From: Sipunculus nudus
Lineage: Eukaryota; Annelida; Sipuncula; Golfingiida; Sipunculidae
Reading direction: 5' to 3'
Length of the DNA: 64,000 nt
NCBI GenBank assembly: GCA_026874595.1
Contig: CM049306.1
Location: 19,461,019-19,525,018, forward strand
The number at the start of each line of letters is the position of its first letter. Positions within the stretch are counted from its first letter, which is position 1. The translations under genes and the position numbers were made by a program. The notes under the pieces were generated by a model, which was not told the origin of the DNA, did not search any database, and worked only from the letters and a program-made list of their open reading frames with translations. Positions 34,699 to 46,118 of the stretch are shown here, piece by piece.

Positions 34699-37600
34699 AG
34701 AGACAAAAAGACACTGGCATCTAGTTGCATCACTTCTTCATGAATATTATTTATTTGCATTGACTTTGTAATAAAATTTATTAATTTATTTTATTTTGTT
34801 TTCAATATGTGCTCCAAAATCTCTAGACTACATATATATATACTGCATACTGTTTGGGTGGAAGGAAAGAAAACCCCAATCAAGGGCCTTAACCATCAAT
34901 ATCATGAATGTGAAACCCTCAAGCACATGAAACAAACCACAGTACTTTTAAATCCAGCAGATATTCCTAACATTAACCATTAGACTGCCTCTTCCCAGAA
35001 CTCTGGGTCCTCCCTTGAGTCCCATGCTGGGAGCATGGCTTACAGTAATACAGTCAAACAGCTTTGGGACTCGTAATTCAGCAGGTCTGACACAGGGCTA
35101 ATGATGTTGGTGGGCAGTTCATGTCACAGCAAACAAGTCTGTGTCCACCAGATCTTGTCTGCTGGAGGCACCAGCCTAAACTCCCGCAGCTTTACTTCTC
35201 CTTAGTCTTAATGTATCAGCTTCACTGGGAAAGGCACTGTGCTGCTTCAATCCCTGACCTCAAAGCATCGATTCTATCTGGCTTACATACACCATAAGGT
35301 CGAATTGGTCAACTTCGGGTGAAATGCTGCATATTCTATAGGACACTTTTTCAATGTGACTACAGCTGGAGTCTGTTTTAATTACAAGAAAATAGCACAG
35401 ACTAAAGACAATTTAGATACCAAAACAATCCTAAAATAATGTGGTCAGAAACTAATTATAAATTAGAGAATTCTTTAATAGTTACATTGGATGATTTCTG
35501 TAAAGTCTTTGGTAATACTGGCATTACAACCAATTTTGCCAATGTATCAGATTTAAAGCAAGAAATGTATGTTACTGAAATGTCTGTGTTTTCTCTTATT
35601 CTCAATAGCATTACCATTTTTGTCTGCAGTTATGTGATTGGTTATTTGATAAATTTCTACAAATTTTCCAGTTTATTCTTTTATATTTTTGTTTGTACTT
35701 AACTAGTGGTTGTCACTTGTGTCTTGACACTTTTTGTCAGTGACACCAAAGCCAGTAGCAATTGTGTTGGTTACATTCATTATGACAACAGTGTTCTCAT
35801 GTGTACCACCATTAACTTAATTAAACTGGAAAACATTTATTCATACTTTGCAATTGACCATACTGCTGATTCTAACATTATTTTGGGATTCAAAATTTTT
35901 GGTTATGTATTCAAAACAGAAATTTGAAATCTAAACACTGGGAACCTTTAATATAATGATGCATACTCTGAGGAGCAATTTCTGGTATAGTAAATATTTC
36001 TGGTTTTTAAGCTTTTTAGCTAAGTTTTAAAATATGTAGAAAACCCACATTTCCATAAGACTTTTGTGCAGTAATTAAGAACTGTAGTACAAATAACCAG
36101 CCGGGGCAAATTAAGGGGGAACAGAGTGTGCACTACCCCTTTTTTATACCTTAAACAAACTGGGAAAAAAGTATAGGTGCTTAAAATGCTTAATACCAAA
36201 TAAAATAGTCAGATATCTTATCACTGCAAGCCAATTTTTCATAATATTTCTACATTATGTGAGGGGGAAATGTCCTCCCTTTTCCTCCCACTCTGTCCCC
36301 CTGATTCTCAAATCCTGTGTCCACCCCTGACTAGTTCCTTTGAGATTGGACAGATTCCATTCAGGAAAAGAATTCTTCAGGGACCATCTGGTGATGACGA
36401 GCATAACAGATAACAGATAAAAAAGGTTTCATGGAACAAGGTCATTATTTTATTGGCTAAACAGGATTGGCGACCATTCAGATATTAAATAGTTGGATTC
36501 CGGATTGGTTAGATTAGCTTGGGGATGAGGCACATGTTGGTAGCAAAGAGGATTTGAGGTGATTTACTAGTTCTTCAGAGAGGCTGACAATGTGTATACT
36601 GGTACGTCTTTGATGGCGTGGGTGCCTGGTTTTGAGTACTTTGTAACAAATTACTATTTTTCACACCTCAAAGAAATTCTATTGTATCAGTTATCACTGC
36701 GTACGTCTTTATGCTACTTTGTCCCTCTTAGGTACTTCAAACACACTCCTGCAGAAAGTATGATCAAAAGGTATCTTATTTTTACAAATTCTTAAAATCT
36801 TTGAGAAAAATATCTGAATGTAAAAAAAAATAAATTTTTCTTCACAGGGAATGCAGTGTCTAATTAGATTTATCAGTTGCTAAAGTCAAACAACCTGGTT
36901 TTTTTTACCATTAATAATTAAATCAAAAGTTAAATAAGCAATGGGTTTGAGCTGAGTCAGATAACAGATTATGAATGGTGTAAAATAAGTACTAGGTTTT
37001 CTTAAGGCAAAAAACATTATCTTCTAACAAAAAGATTTTCTTTATCAGCATAAGTAAAATTTTCTTGCCTCTTTCCCAAGAAAATATTTCTTGCCAAAAG
37101 TTATTTTTTTCTGGTGGAAAGAACATGATCTCATCAGAAGATAACAATTCTTATCACAAAAAAAATTTCTTATCATAAAAACAAATATTTTGCTGCCCCA
37201 CTCCCTACAAAATTTTCTTGCTACAATGTCTTTTTCCTGATAGTAAGAAATTAATCTAGTTTTGGGTAAAACTGGATAGGCTCACTGCGGTCTTTTAAAA
37301 TGAGAGTGAAGACAAAGGGACATCATACAATATTACATTATACCTATTCTACTTTTGATATTCTACTTCAGCTATACTGTTAATTTTCCTTCAACACAAA
37401 GATTAATATTATTTACACACTGTTTCATTATGTTGTAACATATACCAATACTGAAACAACTTTGGTAAAACAGAATCCCTTCATGACATTACAGAATGAA
37501 TGGCCATCTTTTCGTAAACATTTTTCAAGGGAGCAACATGTCATGGAAATATTCACAATTTATTCATATTCTGATTTATATCCATCACTGAATATTATCC

Positions 37601-38740
37601 ATGCCAGGTATGTAGTAGTGTTCCTCTAAGACAAAAAGGTTGTGCTATCTTTCACTACTATATATTTGTTCTGATTTATAATGGAGTCACAATATCACAA
37701 CCAATAGTTACATTTATAGGTTGTGAAATATACTATCACCCTTTTCAAATATGTGGGTTTGGCAAAAAGCCATGCTATTTTCACCCCAAAAAAAATTGTT
37801 GTAGATCAAAGTTCCCCTGTTATTCCCCTGTCTCTGTAAGCGTCCATCCCATGCAACTTGGTAGAAAAATAATATTTAATTAATAATACAGACAATTCAT
37901 AAACAACATTGTCTCTAATGACCCAGGATATCCAACTCTTCTAGGACAAACATGTTATTAATTTCATATTATAATATAAGCCTCAGTTATAAAACCTATG
38001 AAACTGGTATCCCATCTAAATAGCATCCATCTATGCAGGGCCTGACCATTTAACAGCATGTGTCTGCATAGAATAACACCAGATAACCCTCTGGCACTTA
38101 TAATGGCTGCCTGGGTTATATGTGACTCATCAAGAGGTCAGCTTGAAGCATGAAAAGCTCAAAGGATCATAGAGCTATAGGGGCAATACTGGGCGAGACT
38201 ACAGGAGGCTACTGAGAGAAATGTTAGTGTTGATTATCAGCATGGCATCAACAACTGATGATTGGTTATCAATCAGCATGGGAATGGTGATTGGCTATCA
38301 AATTTAGGGCACAGTATCAGGAAAAATGTCAATATTGAATATCATATTGCAGGAGATCATCTCTAAGTACATAATTGTTTTAATTACAAGAGAGCATGTA
38401 GCAGTATATATTAATAAACTTTAATGACTGCACTAAGCTTGAACAGAATGCAGCTATAAGGTTAAGAAACATTTCTTGCCTTGAAATACCAAGACGCTCT
38501 AAAAATCTTTGCTGTATCTTTTTTTTAAATAATAGGTCCATGCCCTGTTGGTTGCTCTAACTATTGAATGAGGATGAAGGTTATCATATGATAAGAATGA
38601 TGATTTATCATTAAGCATTCTAGATTTCAGTTTTTTTATGCACAGGATTAGGTATAATCTAGAAAGTAACAACCTGTTGTGAATACATAAGAACTAATCT
38701 CTCTGAAGTTCTAGCCATTGAAACACCATGCACTGCATTC
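34699..38740. other. Intron sequence, mostly unique
   Basis: No exon supported. 34980-35100 has a TCTAATGGTTAATG on the minus strand with a GGGTTTCACATTC further on, faintly like a tRNA-derived head but too degenerate to call. 36095-36335 is a C/G-run repeat remnant (CCGGGGCAAATTAAGGGGGA ... CTGTGTCCACCCCTGAC). Confidence 0.4.
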
Positions 38741-38918
38741 AATACAGAACAGCCCCGGAAGACCCCCCAGGAGGTGTGAGTGAGGCCTTTTGTTTTGACT
38801 TTGCCAAACTGATTTCAAAAGGCCGAAGCGTAGTGAATGCATGCACTGAGGTTTGAATTCCAACTTTGAACCAGTGACCTTCAGCTTCAAAATCCATCAC
38901 ATTAACCACTAGGCTATG
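38740..38918 (-). mobile_element. tRNA-derived SINE-like unit
   Basis: On the minus strand CATAGCCTAGTGGTTAATG resembles an A box and ACTGGTTCAAAGTTGG a B box of RNA polymerase III promoters, about 40 bp apart as in tRNA-headed SINEs. The following body extends to about 38740 (AAAGTCAAAACAAAAGGCC). Only one copy is in the window, so the right border is uncertain. Confidence 0.55.
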
Positions 38919-39930
38919 TTTGCTGTTCTTTTCCTCTATGATACAATTCAGATTAAACTTAGAAGTTGATCATTTTGCAGTACCAGTCTATGAATACTGA
39001 ACAACTGATAATCATATCAGTTCTTGTCAGAACCACAGAAAATCTTTAAAATCTGATTCATTCCTAATTTAAATTTCAATTTTATTATAGCTATTCATCA
39101 AATGATATATCAATATAATTTTTATCATGCTAGCATAAGCTGGAACTGAACATTGTAAGTGATATCAACTGGAATATGATGCCCAGAAATTTTACATTTC
39201 CAGTAAGGAATTCAGGTCTACTAAATAACACAGCTAAGAAAATTCATGATTTCTGACAAATCTCGGTAGGTTCCAATCTGAATATAATCATGTACTCAAA
39301 AATAATATAGAAGCAAAGAGATCAAAGCAGGCCTGGTTGACAGACAAACTATTCATCAGAATTATTTTTAGTCCTACAATGTATGATGTTGATTAAAGGC
39401 AGAAAATACCTGAGTTAGCCATGCTACATGATCCCAGGAGATAAAATGTATACTTTTTGCTTCATAAGTTTTCCTGGAATACACATATGCAAATGATTTG
39501 TTCATTCAAACTAATCGACCCTCCATCTTGAACTCAAATTGATAACTCTTGGCATGCCCAGTGCTGTGATCTTAAATCCTGTAAATCAGCTGTATCTGAG
39601 GAATGTAACCTGACACCATATAATAAGTTGTATGAAAATAGAACATGTTCCTTATAATGAAACATGTTGCAAAACATAATAATATGCAACATGTCATGCA
39701 ACAAACATGTTTTGCAATATGTTGCACTACAGATTCCCTTGAGTGTGGCCAGCTTTATAATATGTCTGGTAACCATCATTAATGTGACAACCAAGTCCAG
39801 TCAATTAAAGAAGATTTAACTGATCTGCAATGACTTTGTTTAACTAACTCTTATCCTTGCAGTCACTAAACTTAGATACCTTAAAGTGTCCTACAATAAC
39901 TCTAAAGTAATATACAGAGCGTGTGTATCA
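38919..39930. other. Intron sequence, no feature
   Basis: AT-rich. Repeated ACATGTTGCAAAACAT-like words at 39650-39725 are the only local structure seen. Confidence 0.35.
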
Positions 39931-41500
39931 ATCAAGGCCAACCGGCAAAATGTGAACCTGTGCAATGGGATAAACATCAGGTATAATTCTTCTCTCAGTG
40001 ATAACATACTTATTTGAAAAGTACTTCATTACTTTTCAAGTACATGTGTGAATTATAAATGCATAAAGCAAGTACTAAATATTTTGAACCTGAGTTTAAG
40101 CACCAGTTACACAAACATCACTCCTGAAATACTGCATGGGTGTACACCACCCAAAAATGATTGTACTTGGTGCCACCATTCTTGTGTACAAAAAAAACCA
40201 TCAATAATATATGCATGGACATATAAAATTTCATGCAGATGCATTTAACCACTCTTGAGTTATTAGCACAGATGCATGCAATGGAAAAGCAATTGTAGGT
40301 GGCCCGCCAAGTCTTGTACCATAAAAGGTATCCAAGATGTAGGGACATGCACCATTTCCGGCTGATATATCCAATCCCTTCTCACAAACAAGCAGGGTGA
40401 TACACTGAAAAAAATCACTGTAGATCAACAGCATCAAAGATGCATAGACAGACCAACATTTCAGGCCATATTACATCAAACTAAGGTGTACTTGGCTGAC
40501 CAAGCCCAGCTGACCAAGCTAAGCCCCCCCCCCCCCCCCCCCCCCCCCCCCAGTCAACTGTAGGTAACAGATACGGCGCAACTGCACCGACTGAACTCTT
40601 GGCCTGTTGCCAAATTTGATGCAGTTGAAATAGTTGGCAGTCTGCCAAAGCTATAAATAGATCCCAACAGAAACTTAGCCTGTCACCAAATCAGAAATAG
40701 TTGGCAATCTGCGAAGCTATTAATAGATACAGACAAAATCTGGGCCTTTTACCAAATCTGTTTAAACTTATTGAAAGACTTGCTACAAAACTTTTTCAAG
40801 CTGACATATTCATAATATTTGTTTAATCAAATTGTTTAGAATAATAACATATGTCTACTGCAGCCTTATGATTAATATAGACAGAACAATATCGGAGGAA
40901 AAGATTTTCATAGGTTTTCTAGCTTTCCCCCGATAAAATGTGAGTCAATGCATATGGCACCACAAAAAGCTCAATTTCAAAATATTTGACAGGTGACTGA
41001 TATTGGCATAACATTTGGTAATGCTAGCTCCAGCTGTTAGTGAGATATTATGGGGAAAAAATACAGAAGATGGATGACTCCATAAAGAAAAGGGTCAATG
41101 CAGGTGGTGCCACCAGAACCTTAATTTCAAATATGAGTCATGTGACAAACATCTACATCTGGTGATGATAGCTCCAGCCATTTCTGAGATTGTAATTTAA
41201 TGTGGTAAATGACTAACTTCAGCTTCCTGTAACCTGGCAAAAAATCAATGAACTGGAACTATTTGAACAAACCTGAAAGACCTTAGGAACCATTTCTGTT
41301 AAATATTAACACTTTGGCTGCACAGTTTCAGAGATGAGGATTTTTAAAGGTTTTCTAGCTTTTCCCTGTAAATTTACATTTAAACCCAGATGGCTGCAAA
41401 ATAAGCTCAACCCAATAAAGTTTAACATGTGACTGATTCTTCCAATAAAATCTGGCGCCGCTAGCTCTGATGGTTTTTCAGATGGGTTAACGTATGATGA
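39931..41500 (+). mobile_element. Family E element, degraded, without G
   Basis: The 5' end is diverged (CAAGGCCAACCGGC ... TGTGAACCTGTGCAATGG). The body has GGTGCCACC-type words, TATAAATAGA motifs and ACCTTAATTTCAAATATGA. The 3' hairpin is lost near GGGTTAACGTATGATGATG. It contains a run of 28 C (40524-40551). Older than the copies at 31.7 and 52.9 kb judging by divergence. Confidence 0.6.
40524..40551. repeat. Run of 28 C
   Basis: Uninterrupted poly(C) of 28 bases. Length is likely to vary and may be an assembly estimate. Confidence 0.9.
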
Positions 41501-41607
41501 TGTCTTTCAAGTTATTTAAGCCTGAATCTGTTTTAAGGAGAGGTTTAAAGAGGTTGATGCATTTATTTCTGTATTGATTATTAGGATTCAAATATATATC
41601 TTTCTTT

Positions 41608-41629
41608 GGGGGGGGGGGGGGGGGGGGGG
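41608..41629. repeat. Run of 22 G followed by GGA repeats
   Basis: Poly(G) of 22 bases then AGGAGGAGGGA. Potential quadruplex. Confidence 0.9.
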
Positions 41630-42096
41630 AGGAGGAGGGATTTTCTTTCTGTGAATGCCTGATCCTCTGTCACAGGTATGTATTACCAGGGATTTTGAGT
41701 CCTGCTTTATCAGATACACCTGTGATACAGAGTATCATAACATGGATGATAGATAATATTTCTTTTGATGACTGACCATTTAACATTAGTGTTGTTCAGT
41801 GTTATGTTAGGACCAAGGTCTATAACTGCCACAGATTCAGTTAGATTATAACCAATATTAACTCCCTGACAAGACTGGTACTACAATGCTGAATATGTGG
41901 AATATAGTTAATCTCAATCCATAAGCTTGTGCAGCAGCAAAACAGTGCTGTACAAATGCAAATATGCAAATGCATTTTTGCCTTCATCTCCCTTTTTGAC
42001 AGAGGAAATTACCATAAAATATGACAAAACTTAAGACCTTTATTTGTGCTCATCACTTTTTTATGCCTGAGCAAAACTTTGCAAGTTAAGCAATAA

Positions 42097-42280
42097 TCAG
42101 TAGTGGATCCAGAAGGGGGGGGGGGTCCCCTTTTGGACCCTTCCTTTTTTAAAGGGTTTCAAACCACATTTTGCGACCCTAAACCCCTCCTTCCTGGACC
42201 AGAGGACCTTTTATTAGGGGTTTCTTTCAGTCTTCCTGGGCATGACCCTCTCCTTTCCAAAATCCTGCATCCACCCTTTA
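42097..42280. repeat. Short repeat with GTGGATCCAG-type ends
   Basis: CAGTAGTGGATCCAGAAGG with 11 G at one end and CCTGCATCCACCC at the other are partly inverted. The inside is CCCCT-rich. Similar ends occur at 13791-13830 and 36095-36335. Looks like an old MITE; the frame inside (42103-42288) is not a gene. Confidence 0.45.
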
Positions 42281-42448
42281 TGATGTAAACATGAAAATAG
42301 TTTCATTCTTCATGAGAAAATGATCATGTTAAACTGAAATAATGAAAAGATATATGATCACAACAATGTAAGTGTCAGTATAATTTGTAAATTTTTTTTA
42401 TCACTGTCTGTATTGTCAAAAAAAAGCAGCATCACTAAGATCTCTTAC

Positions 42449-43227
42449 CTTGTTCTCTATTGGAGACAGAGGGGTGGCTCGTAAACCCTGCCTGAGAGCC
42501 GAGACACTGTGACTGGTGACAAGAGGGCTTTTGCTGCCTCGGTGTATTGCTAGTATTTCTGCTGCATCTTCTGCCACCTGGTGGGGTGACACTTCACAAC
42601 GAGCGGAGAGAAATGAAGCATGAGCGGGACTGCCTGGCTCCCTCCTTAGTGACGGAGGGGGACTGCGAATAAGGAAACTGTGATTTGGGACAGAGTCTGC
42701 CGATGCCCTTCTGACATCACAGTGTTGTAAGACGACATGTTTTGGGGATTCTTGTAGCACTGGTTCCATCATTGCCTCATCCACTTGTTGACACTTAACA
42801 ATTGCGGGATTGTCAGTACGTGATAAATGTATTTTTTCTAATGATTCGATCACCTCCGCTTCAGTCTTTTTCCTGGGTGTAACCTGTATGTTATCTGTAT
42901 TTATAGCACCACTGATAGAACCTTCTTTTGAGCTTGTTTCTCCACTTAACAACAACTCACTTCCCTGGTCTGAGTCCAGCTCTGCACCAACTGTCGAAGA
43001 ATGAGGCAACATATTACTGATGGCCTCATTTTGAAATGCTCCGCTGGACAGGTCATGCGAACTTTTAGCCTTTTTTGTTTTAAACAAGTCTGCTATGAAC
43101 CCAAAGGGGTTCCGCCTGGTTTTAGGGTTTGGGTTGGTGAGGCTTGGTGTGTCATCACCACTAGGGGGATCTGAGGACATGCTGGTGTGGTTAATACCAA
43201 GATGGTGCTCCAGAACCTGTACACATT
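42449..43227 (-). CDS. Large internal exon, Ser/Pro-rich protein with NPF motif, unknown family
   Basis: This 779-nt exon is open throughout. It starts after a TATATTTCAG acceptor in phase 1 and ends AACAAG|GTAAGA in phase 0, giving 259 full codons. The first residues (CVQVLEHHLG) may be the end of a folded region. Next comes a basic stretch, KTRRNPFGFIADLF followed by KTKKAK, and then long Ser/Thr/Pro-rich sequence with SPPPS, EPGSP and PLSP sites of the kind proline-directed kinases use. NPF tripeptides are known ligands of EH domains (Eps15, EHD, intersectin), so an endocytic or membrane-trafficking role is possible, but one motif is weak evidence. No signal peptide, transmembrane segment or catalytic motif is visible. 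It is the longest coding exon in the window and free of repeats. The reading frame is sure; the function is unknown. Confidence 0.9.
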
Positions 43228-43322
43228 CTGAAATATACAATTTAAGTTCACATTATTATTTCAATTTTGATTGACATACAAGGAAAAACTCCTATGAAAG
43301 GGTGTAAATGAAACAGGGCTAC

Positions 43323-43803
43323 AGAACAATTGACCCATGAGTGATGACGCTCAGCTGACAAGCAAGACATTATGACCAAGCTAATGTGTGCCTAAAGGGA
43401 GGGGTTTAGGCTACAATTGCTGTCATCTGACAGTCTAAAAAATGAAGGAAAAGGGAGTGCAATCAGTCTTTAGGAACTGATAAGACTATTCTTGATCATT
43501 ATGCAAAGCAGATTCATGGCGGTCCATGCATTTATTACTGGTGGACATTTTTAATATATACAATAGAATTATTCTGCAGTGTTAAAAAAATTTACCCCAT
43601 AATTTAAAGTTGTACCTGTGGTGACCAAATTTCAGGTTTCTTATGATATTTTCAGAGAGCTCCCTTGATGTTAGGTTAAAAGTTTCCAGATCTAATGATT
43701 ACAATTTGTGCCCTGTTAACAGCCAGATAGCCAGATGGACAGAAGATGGACAAAGGCCCATCTGTGTGGGTCAGATGACTTAGGTACATGCAGCTGATCT
43801 AAT
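43323..43803 (+). mobile_element. Family C element, short copy
   Basis: The 5' end is TTGACCCATGAGTGATGACG, CTCAGCTGAC. The 3' end is CTGTTAACAGCCAGATAGCC ... GTCAGATGACTTAGGTACAT, GCAGCTGATCTAA. One core unit only, about 480 bp. It lies just upstream of the large exon of the minus-strand gene, within 100 bp of its acceptor. Confidence 0.65.
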
Positions 43804-44741
43804 AAAATTGGAGGAACATCCACCTTTGTGCAGACAGAAGTCAGCCGGTTCGTTTGGACAGACAATATTAATAAATGTTACTTTCCTTTGAACTGTTTGA
43901 TGCTAAATAAATTAGGTATATACCATGATCCCCTGGTCTCCTAGATACCATTCACAAGAGGGTCTCTGTCTCAAGTTCTTGTTCTTTGATCATGTCTCCC
44001 CTTTGTAATAATTCTATTGTGACTTAAAAATAGGATGCCTGATATGAAACAGAGAAACCACAATGGTGTAATGCTGTTGGAATAATGCCTATGAAAGCAG
44101 TTTTCATGTCATACAAAGAGAAGCAATGTAAATATCTGCTCAGACCAGCATATGTCAGATCACTGACATTTTTACCTTCCTCTTTAGTGAAAATTGCATG
44201 ATGTTATATTCCCTAATGGAAGTTATGGCCCCTCATGTCTCCTTATGACAGCTGGACATGACAGCCAAGACTGTAAGGGATGTTGTCTCAGCTCAAGAAT
44301 AACTCTATATAACTCAACTGTGGTCATTTTATCATAAGGTTTTTATCTTTATATCAGTATTAGTACTGTTAAGATTAGGCCTAGCTGTGAATTGTCAGGA
44401 GCCCTAAAATTTATTCTAATATTTTATTCATTACCTTTGATTTATTTCTCAATTCAATTTATAATTTTATATTAGTAGTAAATTACAGACTTTCTTTTAA
44501 ATAAAATCAATATTTTTTCCATGACAGATACTGGTTCATTTTAGCAAGAAAAGGAACAATGAAGCTCTTCCTATGTTTATGGCCACAATTTTTTCTAAGT
44601 GAGTGGGTTGGACTGACAGGGAGTGTTGAAACTGGATAAACTAGATACACAGTAAATAACCTTGACATCACAATTTGCTCTGTAAAACTCAAATTTTACA
44701 ATTTTCAGAGGGCTTCAGCATTGTACATAAAAAAAGAATAA

Positions 44742-45256
44742 CTAAAGACCAATGGGTCTGATGCTCAGCTGAATTTGTCTATAAGGATAAGTTTCCATTG
44801 TTTTCAAAATATAGGTCCTGTGATCAGTTTAAAGCCAACCTGTACACCAAAACTTAGAGTTATCATCCATAAACTAATATCTGAATGGACCGGCACTGTG
44901 ACCTTGACCTTTGACCTAGTAACCCCAAATCAAAAGAAACCTTCCCCTATTGGCAGGTACACCATGTGGAAGATGGAAGGTTTATGATGAAAGTTTGGCT
45001 TAAAATATATCCACAATCTTTTTAAGGAAATGGGTCCTGTGACCTTGACCTTTGACCTCATGACCCCATTATCTATAGTTCTTGTGTTACAGGTGAGCCA
45101 TATATAAGTCAAGTTTGAAAACCACATGTCAATCCAAACTGAAGTTATCATCAGGAAACAAATTTGACAGACATACAGAAAAACTAACAGAAAAACAGAC
45201 AGGGTTATTAATAAAGGGCATCCACTTATTCAAGCGGGGCCCTAATAAACAAAACA
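44742..45256 (+). repeat. Family C-like element with GACCTTTGACC tandem units
   Basis: It starts ACTAAAGACCAATGGGTCTG, GCTCAGCTGA. Two units carry TGTGACCTTGACCTTTGACC (44900 and 45040). It ends in a CAGACA-rich tract and a GGGCATCC ... GGGGCCC stretch, unlike the usual C end. Confidence 0.55.
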
Positions 45257-45517
45257 AGGTGTCAGGATACAGATGAAACCATAGTTACAAATCTGATGGT
45301 ATCAATATAATTTGGCAATCTAAAAATAAAGGAAAAATTGCACCAAAAATAGAAAAAATACAGGAGGCGCCACCAGTCTTCAGGAAATGACTGAAGAAAC
45401 CAATCATAATTAACATACAAACAGGGCTTCAGGACACTGGATGAAACCACAGCTGAGAAACTGACATAATTACTGTCATTTGATGGTCTCAAAAACAGAA
45501 ACATTGTTAAAATTTTA

Positions 45518-45988
45518 AACAAGGCCTACAGGCCTAATGCGAACCTGTGCAATGAGATTAGACCAGGTATAATGCTTCAATGCTGGACCGTTACTTTTCA
45601 AGAACATGTGTAACATCTATATAAACAATGCAAGTACTAAACACTTAGAACAAGAAACAATTAAAAAAACATCACTGCTGCAATTCTGGCATGGGTGCAC
45701 ACAACACAAAAACTAGAATACGGGTAGTCAACAAGCGACTACTTGTATCCGCCAAAATCAGAGTGGGAAAGGTGAAGTGAGGCATGGATTAAGTGGCAAG
45801 GGGAAATAGAGTGAGGTGTGTTGCATAATAGCTTGGATGTCTGCACCCAAAATGTGTATGTAGGTTGCGCCACCTACCACAAAATCCAGAAAGCAGGTGG
45901 TGCCACCAGTTTAGCGTATGATAAAGAGCTATGTGAGATCTATAAACACGCAAAATTTTTGCCCAATCGTTCAAATGGTTCCTGAGAT
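45518..45988 (+). mobile_element. Family E fragment with truncated G
   Basis: E 5' end AACAAGGCCTACAGGCCTAA, TGCGAACCTGTGCAATG. G begins at 45712 (ACTAGAATACGGGTAGTCAA, hairpin GTAGTC/GACTAC, TTGTATCCGCCAAAA) and breaks off near 45988. From there to 46118 the sequence is a family C 3' end (CCTGCTAACTGACACC ... CAGTCAGCTGCGCTAAAAA). Confidence 0.65.
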
Positions 45989-46118
45989 TCCTCTACTTAG
46001 AAGTTTCTAGATCCACAGTTACAATTTGTGCCCTGCTAACTGACACCTGGACGCACCCATGGACGACAGACAAAGCACCATACCTATACTTCAGTTGAAT
46101 TACAGTCAGCTGCGCTAA

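Larger units (their letters stand above)
14578..43227 (-). other. Span of the unrecognised minus-strand protein gene (four C-terminal exons)
   Basis: Four exons on the minus strand join in order 43227-42449, 19490-19322, 17911-17782, 14806-14578. Exon 1 ends in phase 0 and exon 2 begins in phase 0. Exon 2 ends in phase 1 and exon 3 begins there. Exon 3 ends in phase 2 and exon 4 begins there and runs to a stop. This agreement of independent borders is strong evidence for one transcript, though small extra exons in the introns cannot be excluded. Introns are about 23.0, 1.4 and 3.0 kb, and the first holds most of the repeats between 19.5 and 42.4 kb. The start of the gene lies upstream (higher coordinates). 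The product is rich in Ser, Pro, Lys and Arg with no visible folded domain. I do not recognise the family. Confidence 0.85.

Noticed and set aside
35439-35927. Two consecutive frames with hydrophobic stretches
   Set aside because: Low GC, separated by stops, and no acceptor or donor; looks like chance in AT-rich DNA.
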